A stretch of DNA of 34,977 bases, from IMG/VR virus record IMGVR_UViG_3300046780_000064, positions 1 through 34,977 of that record; one strand, given 5' to 3'. Source of the stretch: a virus. Below the pieces are notes generated by a model that saw only the letters and a program-made list of their open reading frames with translations, ran no database searches and was not told the DNA's origin. The first letter of the stretch is position 1. Each line of letters begins with the position of its first letter. The position numbers and the translations under genes were made by a program. Shown here one piece after another: positions 26,572 through 34,466 of this stretch.

Positions 26572-28730
26572 TGGCCGTCACCTCAACCCCAGCCCCGTTG
26601 GGCGGATGGAACGCCAGAGACCCTCTGGACGCCATCCCGCCAACCGATGCCATTGAACTCATCAACTGGTTTCCCCAGCCGGGGGCACTATATGGGCGTG
26701 GAGGCAGCCTCACCAAGCTCACCGTAAGCGCCGGGCATCCGGTCGATAGCCTGATGCCCTATACCTCCACGACCGCTGTGGCCCTTCTGGCGGCGTGCAA
26801 TGGGAACATCTGGAACGTCACTGATTTGACCACTCCGGTCAGTCTGGCAAGTGGCTTTACCTCGGACCAGTGGCAGTACGCCCATTTCAACAACAACATG
26901 GTGATGCTGAACGGTGCCGATGGCCCGCAGGTTTATGACGGGACCACGGTCACGCCTTCGGCCATCTCATTACCGGGTGTGCCTGTTGTAACCCTCGCCG
27001 TGACCTCGGGAACCCTGACGCCAGGAACCTACGCCTACCGGGTCTGGGCGACCTACACGAACAGCCAAACTGCCCCCTCGACGGAGGTTTCCATTGTCGT
27101 CCCGGCGGCTCTCGCGACCCCGGTCATCACCAGCGTCACGGGGACCAATGCGGGTGATGGTCAGAGCAACCTAGGTCCGGGAACGTACTACTACCGGGTC
27201 GCAGCAAGGAACGGCAATGGCACGACCTTGGCCAGTACGGAGGTTTCCGGCACATGGGCCACGGGTTTCCGTCATGCCTCGATACTCTGGAGTCCGATTG
27301 CAGGAGCCACGAGTTACGACGTATACGGTCGTACCACGGGCGCCGAACTCTTCATCGCCAACACCACCAACGTCACCTATGACGACCTCGGGCACATCAC
27401 CCCCGCAGGAGCGTTGCCGGCAAGCAACACCACGACGGGCGGGGTGATTGTCACTTGGACGGCTTCACAGAACCCGCTGCTCTACTACGTGGGCGGAAGG
27501 ACGGTGGGCGGTGAGTTGATCATGACGCCGGGAGGTCTGGCTAATACGGTCCTGACCTTCACAGACACCGGCTCTGTCACCCCCTCGGGAGCCATCCCGA
27601 CTAGCGATAACACGGGCAAGAACCTCTTCGCGGTGACGAACTTCAAGGGAAGGGCGTTCTATATCGAGTACCGCCGGGCGGGGTTCTGGTATGCCGCTGC
27701 AGGAGCATTCCAAGGAAACCTGTCCTATTTTCCGCTGGAGTTCGTGTTCTATCGCGGTGGCTATGTGGTGATGATTACCACGTGGTCACGAGACAACGGA
27801 GACGGCGTCGATGACATGTGTGCGATTATTTCCAGCAATGGGGAGTGTCTGGTTTATCAGGGTACCGATCCTAGCAATATCCTCACTTGGTCGCTGGTGG
27901 GTCGTTTCTCTGTGGGCGTCCCGCTTTCGACGCGGAGTCACGGCAAGCTGGCGAGCGCGGAGATAGTTCTAACGACAGACGGTTTCCTGACGATGGACGA
28001 GGCGATAGTCAATCAGCGTTCTCAAGAACTGACCACGTTCGGCGGGAAAATAATCCGTGCGGCAAATTATGCCGCGACCCAATACAAGGCCAACTTCGGG
28101 TGGGAGTGCATTTACTACCCTCGGGGAAACATGTTCCTCGTTAACGTCCCGATTACCTCCGGCCAGTTCGAGCAATATGTCCAGAACACGAACACCGGAT
28201 CATGGTGCCGATTCACCGGATGGAATGCCCGAACGTTCGGCATCTTCAATGATCGGCTCTACTTCGGCACGAATGACGGCACGGTTCTGCTGGCAGATAC
28301 CAGTCCATCAGATACCCGTTTTGGGTTCAGTGACAATGGTGTAGCGGTTCTACACAATGCACAACAGGCATACCAGAAGTTCAACAGCCCCGGTATGCGG
28401 TCACAGTTGACCGCTGTGGAACTGGTCACGACGATGCAATACCCGTCCTACGCCAGCGTGAACATCCTGCAGGACTTCCATTCGGCGAACCTTCCGCCTG
28501 TCAGGACTCCGCTGGAGTACAACACGGGTCAATGGGATGTCTCGCCGTGGGACCAGGACCAATGGGCGGGACCGGATAACCTGAATCCGTCCAACCCCGA
28601 TGCGAAGTTGAACAAATACAGTACCTGTAGTTTCGGCGTCAATCACTCGCTGAGTTATCGCTACCAGAATGCGGTACAGCAATTGATCTGGTATTCCACC
28701 AATTTCATCTCGAAACAAGCGAACCAATAG
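26571..28730 (+). CDS. Large tail protein, P22 gp10-like with inserted beta domains
   Basis: A 719-residue protein following the gp4-like gene as gp10 does in P22 (472 residues), so it has about 250 extra residues. The N-terminus (APLGGWNARDPLDAIPPTDA) and C-terminus match the repeated blade pattern (DGTTVTPSAISLPGVPV, then FSDNGVAVLHNAQQAYQKF). Between about residues 130 and 340 there are inserted FN3/Ig-like units with recurring G-T-Y-x-Y-R-V (GTYAYRVWA, GTYYYRVAA) and S-Y-D-V-Y-G. Such inserts often bind host glycans. The tail-nozzle or DNA-stabilisation role follows from the gp10 position. Confidence 0.65.
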   Translation: MAVTSTPAPLGGWNARDPLDAIPPTDAIELINWFPQPGALYGRGGSLTKLTVSAGHPVDSLMPYTSTTAVALLAACNGNIWNVTDLTTPVSLASGFTSDQWQYAHFNNNMVMLNGADGPQVYDGTTVTPSAISLPGVPVVTLAVTSGTLTPGTYAYRVWATYTNSQTAPSTEVSIVVPAALATPVITSVTGTNAGDGQSNLGPGTYYYRVAARNGNGTTLASTEVSGTWATGFRHASILWSPIAGATSYDVYGRTTGAELFIANTTNVTYDDLGHITPAGALPASNTTTGGVIVTWTASQNPLLYYVGGRTVGGELIMTPGGLANTVLTFTDTGSVTPSGAIPTSDNTGKNLFAVTNFKGRAFYIEYRRAGFWYAAAGAFQGNLSYFPLEFVFYRGGYVVMITTWSRDNGDGVDDMCAIISSNGECLVYQGTDPSNILTWSLVGRFSVGVPLSTRSHGKLASAEIVLTTDGFLTMDEAIVNQRSQELTTFGGKIIRAANYAATQYKANFGWECIYYPRGNMFLVNVPITSGQFEQYVQNTNTGSWCRFTGWNARTFGIFNDRLYFGTNDGTVLLADTSPSDTRFGFSDNGVAVLHNAQQAYQKFNSPGMRSQLTAVELVTTMQYPSYASVNILQDFHSANLPPVRTPLEYNTGQWDVSPWDQDQWAGPDNLNPSNPDAKLNKYSTCSFGVNHSLSYRYQNAVQQLIWYSTNFISKQANQ

Positions 28731-28739
28731 GAGCATTTT

Positions 28740-29720
28740 ATGCCGTGGGCTGGTGGAGTATTTACGCAAACCAATGGCGTCTATACCGGGTCAACGATCT
28801 GGAATAACGACAAGACCGCCGGGACACTCATCACGGCGGCGCATCACGACACGCACGATTACGACATCGCGCAGGGCATCAATGCTTGTGTAGCAAAGGA
28901 TGGCAGCAACACGGTAACGCTGCTGCAACTGTCCGGCACGGTCAATGCGTCGAGCGGAATCATCAAGGTTGGGTCATTGGTTCTGGCTTCGACCTACGGC
29001 ACGAACAATGCCTTCTATGGCGGAGCGGGTAATTTCACGCTTACGGGGGCTTCTGACACTGCTTTAGGCAATGGCGCTTTTATTGCCGCGACCACAGCGG
29101 CATCGTCAACTGCAGTCGGAGCCAACGCTCTAGCGGCGTGTACTACGGGCGGATCAAATACTGCTGTCGGAGCAAGTTCTTTAGTTGCGCTCACGACAGG
29201 CGTCGATAATGTTGCTGTTGGCTATGCGGCGTTGTCAGCATTGACGACAGGTGACAATAATACGGCGGTTGGATGGGCAGCACTGCACCTTTGCACCAGC
29301 GGAACAATCAATAGTGCACTGGGGGAAAGCGCTCTTGCTAACTGCACAACGGGAGCCGTAAACACTGGAATTGGATTCAATGCTTTACCTGCGGTAACTA
29401 CAGGGTCCAACAATGTCGGCATAGGCCATAGCGCCGATGTCCCTGATGGAACGGGGAACGGTCAGTTATCCGTACAAAACGCGCTCTATGGAATTGCTAA
29501 CACGGGGACAAGCTCGACGCTTAGCACGGGCAATCTAGGCGTCTACGTCAAAGCCCCGACAGCACGCCTGCACCTGGTTGCCGGAACCGCTACGGCGGGT
29601 ACGGCGCCGCTTAAGTTGACCTCTGGGACAGTTCTTGCCTCGCCGGAAGATGGCGCGCTCGAATATGACGGTACGCATCTTTGGTTTACGCACGGCGTCA
29701 CGCGAGTGCAGATCGTCTAA
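28740..29720 (+). CDS. Fibre protein with left-handed beta-roll type repeats
   Basis: A 326-residue fibre protein from ATG 28740 (AGGAG overlaps the previous stop). The N-terminal domain (VFTQTNGVYTGSTIWNNDKT, then HHDTHDYDIAQGINACV) is that of phage fibre attachment. Residues about 120-230 contain about six to seven short repeats of consensus N-T-A-V-G-x-x-A-L-x-x-x-T-T-G, the beta-roll found in YadA-type head domains. Each turn presumably adds one coil to a trimeric fibre. The C-terminus (APTARLHLVAGTATAGTAPL) may be a capping or receptor-binding part. Confidence 0.75.
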   Translation: MPWAGGVFTQTNGVYTGSTIWNNDKTAGTLITAAHHDTHDYDIAQGINACVAKDGSNTVTLLQLSGTVNASSGIIKVGSLVLASTYGTNNAFYGGAGNFTLTGASDTALGNGAFIAATTAASSTAVGANALAACTTGGSNTAVGASSLVALTTGVDNVAVGYAALSALTTGDNNTAVGWAALHLCTSGTINSALGESALANCTTGAVNTGIGFNALPAVTTGSNNVGIGHSADVPDGTGNGQLSVQNALYGIANTGTSSTLSTGNLGVYVKAPTARLHLVAGTATAGTAPLKLTSGTVLASPEDGALEYDGTHLWFTHGVTRVQIV

Positions 29721-30629
29721 ATGGGCCGCGACCGGACACGAATTGAACGGCTGGAGCAGTTGAGCCAAACTGGTGGACCTGTCACAGACGTTACAGGAAC
29801 TGCTCCCATCGTTGTAACGACGCCAATCCCTGGCGTTCGCAATGTTTCCATTTCTGGCGCTGGCGCTGGCACCGTAACTTCTGTCAATGTAACCGGCAGT
29901 GATAGCAGTGTCGTTGTCACCGGATCGCCAATAACATCGTCCGGGACCATTAACCTTGCCGTTGGAATTGATCCATTGACGGCAAAAACAACTCCGGTCG
30001 CCGCCGATGAATTTATACTTGCAGATAGCGCTGCGAGTTTTGCGAACAAGAAGATCACTTATGCCAATCTGGTAGCGGCGGGTTCCGGCATGCTGCAATG
30101 GGCTGTCCATCAAGTCGCGCACGGGTTCGTCGTCGGCAATGTCGTGACCGAAGGCGCTTCGGCATGGGCCAAGTCAAATAATGGGACATCGACTCTAACT
30201 GCGGATGCCATCGTTGCCATTGTTGCCGGGGCAGATGACTTCACCCTGCAACAGTTTGGCTTGCTTACACTGACTACTGGGCAATGGGATGCCGTCTGCG
30301 GAACCACAGGAGGATTAACCCAGGGGCAGTATTACTGGGTAGATTCCACCGCAGGAAAGATGACAGCCACACAGCCTAGTGGCGCATCGAATTTCCAGCA
30401 AGTTGGCATAAAGGCACTTTCCACGACGCAGGCGGAAGTTTTATTGCCTAGCGATGCTTTGATAAATAATGGTGGCGGACTGACTACACAACAGGACGGC
30501 ACGAACGTCAGCACGACGGCGACGGCGCTAAATATCAGGGGTCCGTCCGTCATCACAGGGACTGGTGCGACCGCGACGCTGACGGTTGTCAGCCCAGACT
30601 TAGCTTCACTCGGCTCCGCAATGACCTAA
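29721..30629 (+). CDS. Second fibre protein, 302 aa
   Basis: ATG 29721 follows directly on the previous stop with no gap, so both fibres are probably translated together. The N-terminal segment (DRTRIERLEQLSQTGG) is helical, followed by a beta-rich Val/Thr/Ser-repeated body (GTAPIVVTTPIPGVRNVSIS, then VTSVNVTGSDSSVVVTG). A helical stretch ending AADEFILADSAASFANKK follows. The end is a Thr-rich shaft. No catalytic motif for a depolymerase was seen. Confidence 0.7.
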   Translation: MGRDRTRIERLEQLSQTGGPVTDVTGTAPIVVTTPIPGVRNVSISGAGAGTVTSVNVTGSDSSVVVTGSPITSSGTINLAVGIDPLTAKTTPVAADEFILADSAASFANKKITYANLVAAGSGMLQWAVHQVAHGFVVGNVVTEGASAWAKSNNGTSTLTADAIVAIVAGADDFTLQQFGLLTLTTGQWDAVCGTTGGLTQGQYYWVDSTAGKMTATQPSGASNFQQVGIKALSTTQAEVLLPSDALINNGGGLTTQQDGTNVSTTATALNIRGPSVITGTGATATLTVVSPDLASLGSAMT

Positions 30630-30639
30630 AGGAATACCC

Positions 30640-31065
30640 ATGCCCAATACCTTCACGCCCCCTTATCCGCAAACCATCAACAACGTGGCGGGGCAGATAT
30701 TGCCTGCGGACACGACGACCAAGAAGACCATCTACACCGCAGGGTCCAACGGCTCGATCCTGAAATCCCTGGGTGCGACAAGTACCGACACGTCCTCGCG
30801 TATCGTGATCTTCTACATCAATGTCGGCGGTGGCGGAACGGACGAGCCGATTGGCGCGGTGACGATAGCCATCACGGCAGGCACGGACGGCGTAACGGCG
30901 GCGCTGGATTGCCTGCGATCGGCATTGATGGCGTGGACGAGTTTCGATGCGTTCGGCAACAAGGTGCTTTACCTGAAGGCCAGCACGACGCTCAAGGTGG
31001 CTTGTACCACCACGGTCACGACGGCGAAGGAACTGGACTTCAACGGCGAAGTTCTGGAGTTCTGA
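30640..31065 (+). CDS. Beta-rich structural protein, 141 aa
   Basis: ATG 30640 follows AAAGGAA. The sequence is mostly short strands (ADTTTKKTIYTAGSNGSILK, then SSRIVIFYINVGGGGTDEPI). Size and composition are like the 10837 and 11556 proteins, with the same kind of repeated Thr/Ala/Gly strands. I cannot align it confidently as a paralogue, so that link is only a possibility. It is probably a fibre-associated or decoration subunit. Its stop overlaps the next start (TGATG). Confidence 0.6.
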   Translation: MPNTFTPPYPQTINNVAGQILPADTTTKKTIYTAGSNGSILKSLGATSTDTSSRIVIFYINVGGGGTDEPIGAVTIAITAGTDGVTAALDCLRSALMAWTSFDAFGNKVLYLKASTTLKVACTTTVTTAKELDFNGEVLEF

Positions 31066-31952
31066 TGTACGGCTCAATCCCGCCCGTACTGCCGCTGTCA
31101 GCCCGCTTTGCCCCTCCGGCAACCTACCCGCCGTTCTATGTCACGCTGACGACCGAGACACAGGTCTGGTACAACCGCTGCTTTTTTAATTCCGGTGTAC
31201 TGCCCTCTTATTCCGACACGATCCTCATCAACAACCTGAGCCTTGTGATGGCGGCGCAGAGTTATTCGTCGCACATCATCGTCCTGTATCCGTTCGTTGG
31301 GAGCCTGATCAAACATTCCATCGTTCCGTTGCGGGACTTAATCAGCGCGGGCATCCCAGACAACTACGCCTCCAACCTAGTTGATTCTGACTGCGGCACT
31401 AACAAAGGAGTGGCTTTCAACGGTTCAAATAAAGGCTTGAGAACTGGTGTTCATACCACGCAACTCGGAGCACTGGTATCCGGCGGAACACCACATGGCG
31501 GATTGGGCTGGTTTGAAAGGAACTTTGCAGGAGCTTCGCCGGGATTGACGACCGTTCCAATGGGCTTGAGAAGTCAGTCGAATACGAATCGATGGGTACT
31601 AGACTTGCGCAATACGAGCTATTTCTTCTCCTGGGGGCTTCCCGCAAACTTTGCCAACGTCGCTTCAGCGGCAAGCAACAAGCACTATTATGGAGAAGGC
31701 TCCAGCATTACACTGCGCACGCTCTACCAAGATGGTACATCCGTAGCGACCAATACGACTTCGGACGCACCTCCTATAAGTTTTTCCGACGCGGATATCT
31801 TTCTTGGCGGTGATTTTGAAGGAGCCGCTAATGCCTTCTACAAAGGCACCTGCGGCTGCGCCTATATTACCGATGGTGGACTAGGCAGCACCAATGCGGC
31901 GGCATTCCACACGCTGCTGACTACGTACATCATCACGGCGACGGGGCGGTAG
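31065..31952 (+). CDS. Fibre-associated protein, lectin-like
   Basis: A 295-residue protein; ATG 31065 overlaps the previous stop. The N-terminus is Pro-rich (YGSIPPVLPLSARFAPPATY, then PPFYVTLTTETQVWY). The body has many alternating strands with Asn/Gly turns and a likely lectin-type fold (SSITLRTLYQDGTSVATNTT, then SFSDADIFLGGDFEGAANAF). Concanavalin/LamG-like receptor-binding domains look like this, but the match is only to the general pattern. It is a candidate host-attachment component. Confidence 0.6.
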   Translation: MYGSIPPVLPLSARFAPPATYPPFYVTLTTETQVWYNRCFFNSGVLPSYSDTILINNLSLVMAAQSYSSHIIVLYPFVGSLIKHSIVPLRDLISAGIPDNYASNLVDSDCGTNKGVAFNGSNKGLRTGVHTTQLGALVSGGTPHGGLGWFERNFAGASPGLTTVPMGLRSQSNTNRWVLDLRNTSYFFSWGLPANFANVASAASNKHYYGEGSSITLRTLYQDGTSVATNTTSDAPPISFSDADIFLGGDFEGAANAFYKGTCGCAYITDGGLGSTNAAAFHTLLTTYIITATGR

Positions 31953-31954
31953 CA

Positions 31955-33082
31955 ATGAGCACATCACGTACTATTACTGCTGGAGCCGTTGGCGCTACGG
32001 GCGCGACAGGGGCTACTGGGGCAACTGGACCGACCGGAGCCACCGGCCCGACCAACCGCTACTACGGCACGGCATCCGGCACGAACACCTACACCGTCAC
32101 CACGACGCCGACACACACAGCGTATGCGGCGAACGACGTTCTCTACATCGCGTTCACCAACGCCAATACCAGTGCGGTAACGCTCAACGACAATTCTCTA
32201 GGGGCAAGGACAGTCAAGATTGATGGCGCGGCTTTGGTGGGAGGAGAAATCACTGCCGGATCAGTCCAGGTATTGCATGACAACGGAACAAGTCTTGACT
32301 TGATTGGTTCCACGGAAACCGCATTGCTGGATGCGCAATTCGGCAGTACCCGTGGGATGATTCTCTACAGAAATGCAACAGTCTGGACTGCGCTGGCTGC
32401 TGGTACGTCAGGACAGTTTTTGGAAACATTGGGATCATCCGCCAACCCTGTATGGGCAACGCCACCAAGGACTGTTGCCGGAACGGGCTGGTACGTATCG
32501 CCAGAAACGGTTCCACTTGCAGCGGCATTTACTCCATTCGGAGCAAATATAACCCTGACAGACAAGTCGGATCGCCTGCAAGTCAACTGGACGGCACAGT
32601 CAGGAAATCATCTTCAGGGAGGCGTGCAATCATCCATATCCACCCCCTACACAGTTGATCTTGGTATGACGCTAAACGGCGTTACCACGACAGGTTCGAC
32701 ATCGGTCCTTGGTGGTTTGTGCCTGAGCAATGGGACGGGTTTCCGGGCTTTCTATGCGGGCATATCGTCTGGCGCGCTGAATGTATTCGTGCAGGCATGG
32801 ACGAACTTGAACAGTGCTGGAGCGGCTGCGTTTACCTTGACAAACTGGACCGGAGGATCGGCCAACTTCTTCTTGCGGATAACGGATAATGGAACAACCA
32901 GAAGCTACCTGTTATCGACAGATGGAAAGACGTTCATTCTTGGGGCTAGCGAGCCGACTAACACCAGCATAACTCCTACGCAGTTTGGTATTTGTTTCGA
33001 GGGAGCCAACGTAACAACGCCAATGACGGCCAACATCTACCACTTCCTGGTGACTGCCAGCGTGCTAGGGGATGCGCCTTAG
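31955..33082 (+). CDS. Fibre protein with collagen-like repeat
   Basis: A 375-residue protein starting MSTSRTITAGAVGATGATGA. Residues about 12-33 are Gly-x-y triplets (G-A-T, G-P-T), a short collagen-like stalk with seven triplets. The remainder is beta-rich (TNTYTVTTTPTHTAYAANDV, then VKIDGAALVGGEITAGSVQV) and ends in a compact domain. It is the last rightward gene. Its stop codon TAG (33080-33082) shares bases with the stop of the leftward gene below, so the two operons meet with no space. Probably the distal part of a fibre. Confidence 0.75.
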   Translation: MSTSRTITAGAVGATGATGATGATGPTGATGPTNRYYGTASGTNTYTVTTTPTHTAYAANDVLYIAFTNANTSAVTLNDNSLGARTVKIDGAALVGGEITAGSVQVLHDNGTSLDLIGSTETALLDAQFGSTRGMILYRNATVWTALAAGTSGQFLETLGSSANPVWATPPRTVAGTGWYVSPETVPLAAAFTPFGANITLTDKSDRLQVNWTAQSGNHLQGGVQSSISTPYTVDLGMTLNGVTTTGSTSVLGGLCLSNGTGFRAFYAGISSGALNVFVQAWTNLNSAGAAAFTLTNWTGGSANFFLRITDNGTTRSYLLSTDGKTFILGASEPTNTSITPTQFGICFEGANVTTPMTANIYHFLVTASVLGDAP

Positions 33083-33555
33083 CCGGACTGCGCGCTGGCG
33101 AGGGCGTGTCTAGCTCGTTTTTGCGCCCATTGCCGGAACTGGTTGAGCCTATCGCCGCGCTCGAAGTCAATCCATCCCATCGGATCGACCGTTGCAATGT
33201 TGCTCAACTCGTCGCGCAGGCGATCCAGCGCAGCACCTTGCTCGGCGACGGTGGCGCGGAGGGTGTCCAGTTCGGCGAGCATTATTTCGCCGCCACGAAG
33301 AACCTGTATCAGACGTTCCTCTATGGGAGTCAACCGCTCGACTTCCGCGCGGAGGGATTCAGCGGCGGCATCTGCCATAGCGCGATCACGGCGCTCAAAC
33401 GCAAGTTCGTTGGTCAACCGCTCGACTTCCGCGAGAAGATTGAGAACCATGTACATTGCTTCGCCTTCACCATGATCCAAACCTTTGGCATAGATCATGG
33501 CTTCCACCGCCTCACGCGATGGAACAGGGGTTGTGTCAGTCATGGGGTTATTCAT
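33079..33555 (-). CDS. Coiled-coil leftward protein, 158 aa
   Basis: Last gene of the leftward operon. ATG 33555 (MNNPMTDTTPVPSREAVEAM) overlaps the previous stop; ATG 33543 is an alternative start. Most of it is coiled coil (LLAEVERLTNELAFERRDRA, then LRAEVERLTPIEERLIQV), with the peptide AEVERLT repeated exactly 28 residues (four heptads) apart, and a C-terminal conserved-looking WIDFERGDRLNQFRQWAQ. It may act as a multimeric scaffold or regulatory subunit. I do not recognise a family. Confidence 0.65.
   Translation of the reverse strand: MNNPMTDTTPVPSREAVEAMIYAKGLDHGEGEAMYMVLNLLAEVERLTNELAFERRDRAMADAAAESLRAEVERLTPIEERLIQVLRGGEIMLAELDTLRATVAEQGAALDRLRDELSNIATVDPMGWIDFERGDRLNQFRQWAQKRARHALASAQSG
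33329..33433. repeat. Direct repeat in the coiled-coil gene
   Basis: A 21-base exact repeat, GTCAACCGCTCGACTTCCGC followed by G, at 33329-33349 and 33413-33433, 84 bases apart. The spacing is exactly 28 codons, four heptads, so the duplicated unit preserves the coiled-coil register. It looks like an internal duplication of helix rather than a regulatory repeat. Confidence 0.8.
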
Positions 33556-34078
33556 CGTAGTGGGCCATTGCGCGGTCGTTTGCAGATGACGCCTCGTCAT
33601 CCTTCGGACTGGCATCCTGCGCACTGCCCGATTGGGCTGCGGATACAAATGCACGCAGGTCAGCAATGATATGGCCCATGCTCATTGAGGCATTGATGGA
33701 CAACGAACCTGATTTCATCAGTGCTGCATACCAATCCTGCAACGGCTTCAGCGGATCGTCAACCGGCTTGCTCTCCTGCGCACTGAGTTCGGCATACGAT
33801 GGCTTAGGTGCTGCCGCTACTCTATCCGCCCATTCGGAATCCGGTGGTTGCGGCTCACTGACTTCGGCGGCGCGGGTGTTCCAAACTCTGAGCCGAGTAG
33901 TACATCCGCAAACTTCGCAACCGGCAATTAGAACTGGCAACGAACCCGGCGCGCAGACCTGATCGGCAAATGCCTTCCCACCACAAAACGGACAAGGTTT
34001 CAGCGCCTCAGTCTCAGAGACTTCGGCTTTTCGCGCTTCTCCCTCATCTTTCGTGATGTGCGTGGTGTCGGTTGTCAT
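33548..34078 (-). CDS. Lar-like zinc protein
   Basis: A 176-residue protein from ATG 34078 (ATGA overlap; GGAAG upstream). The N-terminal half is a Lar-type zinc module: LKPCPFCGGKAFADQV, then IAGCEVCGCTTRLRVWNTR. In the family this is C-P-F-C-G followed by C-x-x-C-G and W-N-x-R. Lar proteins of phages modulate restriction systems, though most family members are uncharacterised. The C-terminal half is a separate acidic helical region with a Pro-rich linker. The leading peptide GEARKAEVSETE nearly repeats that of the 237-557 gene. Confidence 0.7.
   Translation of the reverse strand: MTTDTTHITKDEGEARKAEVSETEALKPCPFCGGKAFADQVCAPGSLPVLIAGCEVCGCTTRLRVWNTRAAEVSEPQPPDSEWADRVAAAPKPSYAELSAQESKPVDDPLKPLQDWYAALMKSGSLSINASMSMGHIIADLRAFVSAAQSGSAQDASPKDDEASSANDRAMAHYDE
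34007..34039. repeat. Near-repeat, right copy of the pair with 510-542
   Basis: See 510-542: the 33 bases share the blocks CTCAGTCT, ACTTCGGCT and TTCGCGCTTC at identical spacing. Both copies encode the EAR-x-AEV-x-x-TE N-terminal peptide on the minus strand, in the same reading frame relative to the start. This is good evidence that the leftward genes at the two window ends were once neighbours. Confidence 0.7.
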
Positions 34079-34395
34079 TTCCAACTTCCTTCGCAGTCTG
34101 GGTCAGCGCAGCCATCACCGTGCATGCAGCCTGCACGTTTCTTCTTTACCTTCATCAGCGCCAACAGTGGGGCGACGGCTGTCAAAGCGGCGTGCATACT
34201 CATTACGGTTGAAGGCCCACCCATGCGCCATGCCTCAAGCGCAGTCTCCAGAGCTTCCATCGTAATCCCCTTCTCCGCAGCTTCCTTGAGCGCGGCGTAT
34301 TCGCGCAACATGGCTTGAATGACAGCGATTTCTGCGAATGATGCAACCGATACTCTGGGGACCATCGCCCGCAGTTCTGCTGCCGTAAAGTTCAT
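34075..34395 (-). CDS. Hypothetical leftward protein, 106 aa
   Basis: ATG 34395 has GGAG upstream and overlaps the stop of the 24-residue membrane peptide. The N-terminus is MNFTAAELRAMVPRVSVASF, then a helical, Ala/Glu-rich body (IQAMLREYAALKEAAEKGIT, MEALETALEAWRMGG). The C-terminus holds a small Cys cluster (GCMHGDGCADPDCEG), which could hold zinc. The reading frame is open for 59 codons further upstream, but that part is the shadow of the exonuclease gene. Not recognised. Confidence 0.65.
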   Translation of the reverse strand: MNFTAAELRAMVPRVSVASFAEIAVIQAMLREYAALKEAAEKGITMEALETALEAWRMGGPSTVMSMHAALTAVAPLLALMKVKKKRAGCMHGDGCADPDCEGSWK

Positions 34396-34466
34396 ATCGT
34401 CCACTCCAGTATCAGTAGAAGCAAAGGCAAAGACCAGGACAGCAGGAGGATGGCTAGGCGGCGCAT
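34392..34466 (-). CDS. 24-residue membrane peptide
   Basis: A complete frame from ATG 34466 to TGA 34392, whose start lies inside the last codons of the exonuclease gene and whose stop overlaps the next ATG (ATGA). Product: MRRLAILLLSWSLPLLLLIL plus four residues, one membrane helix with a basic N-terminus. Such very small hydrophobic peptides are easily missed. Coupling at both ends supports real translation. The function is unknown. Confidence 0.5.
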   Translation of the reverse strand: MRRLAILLLSWSLPLLLLILEWTI

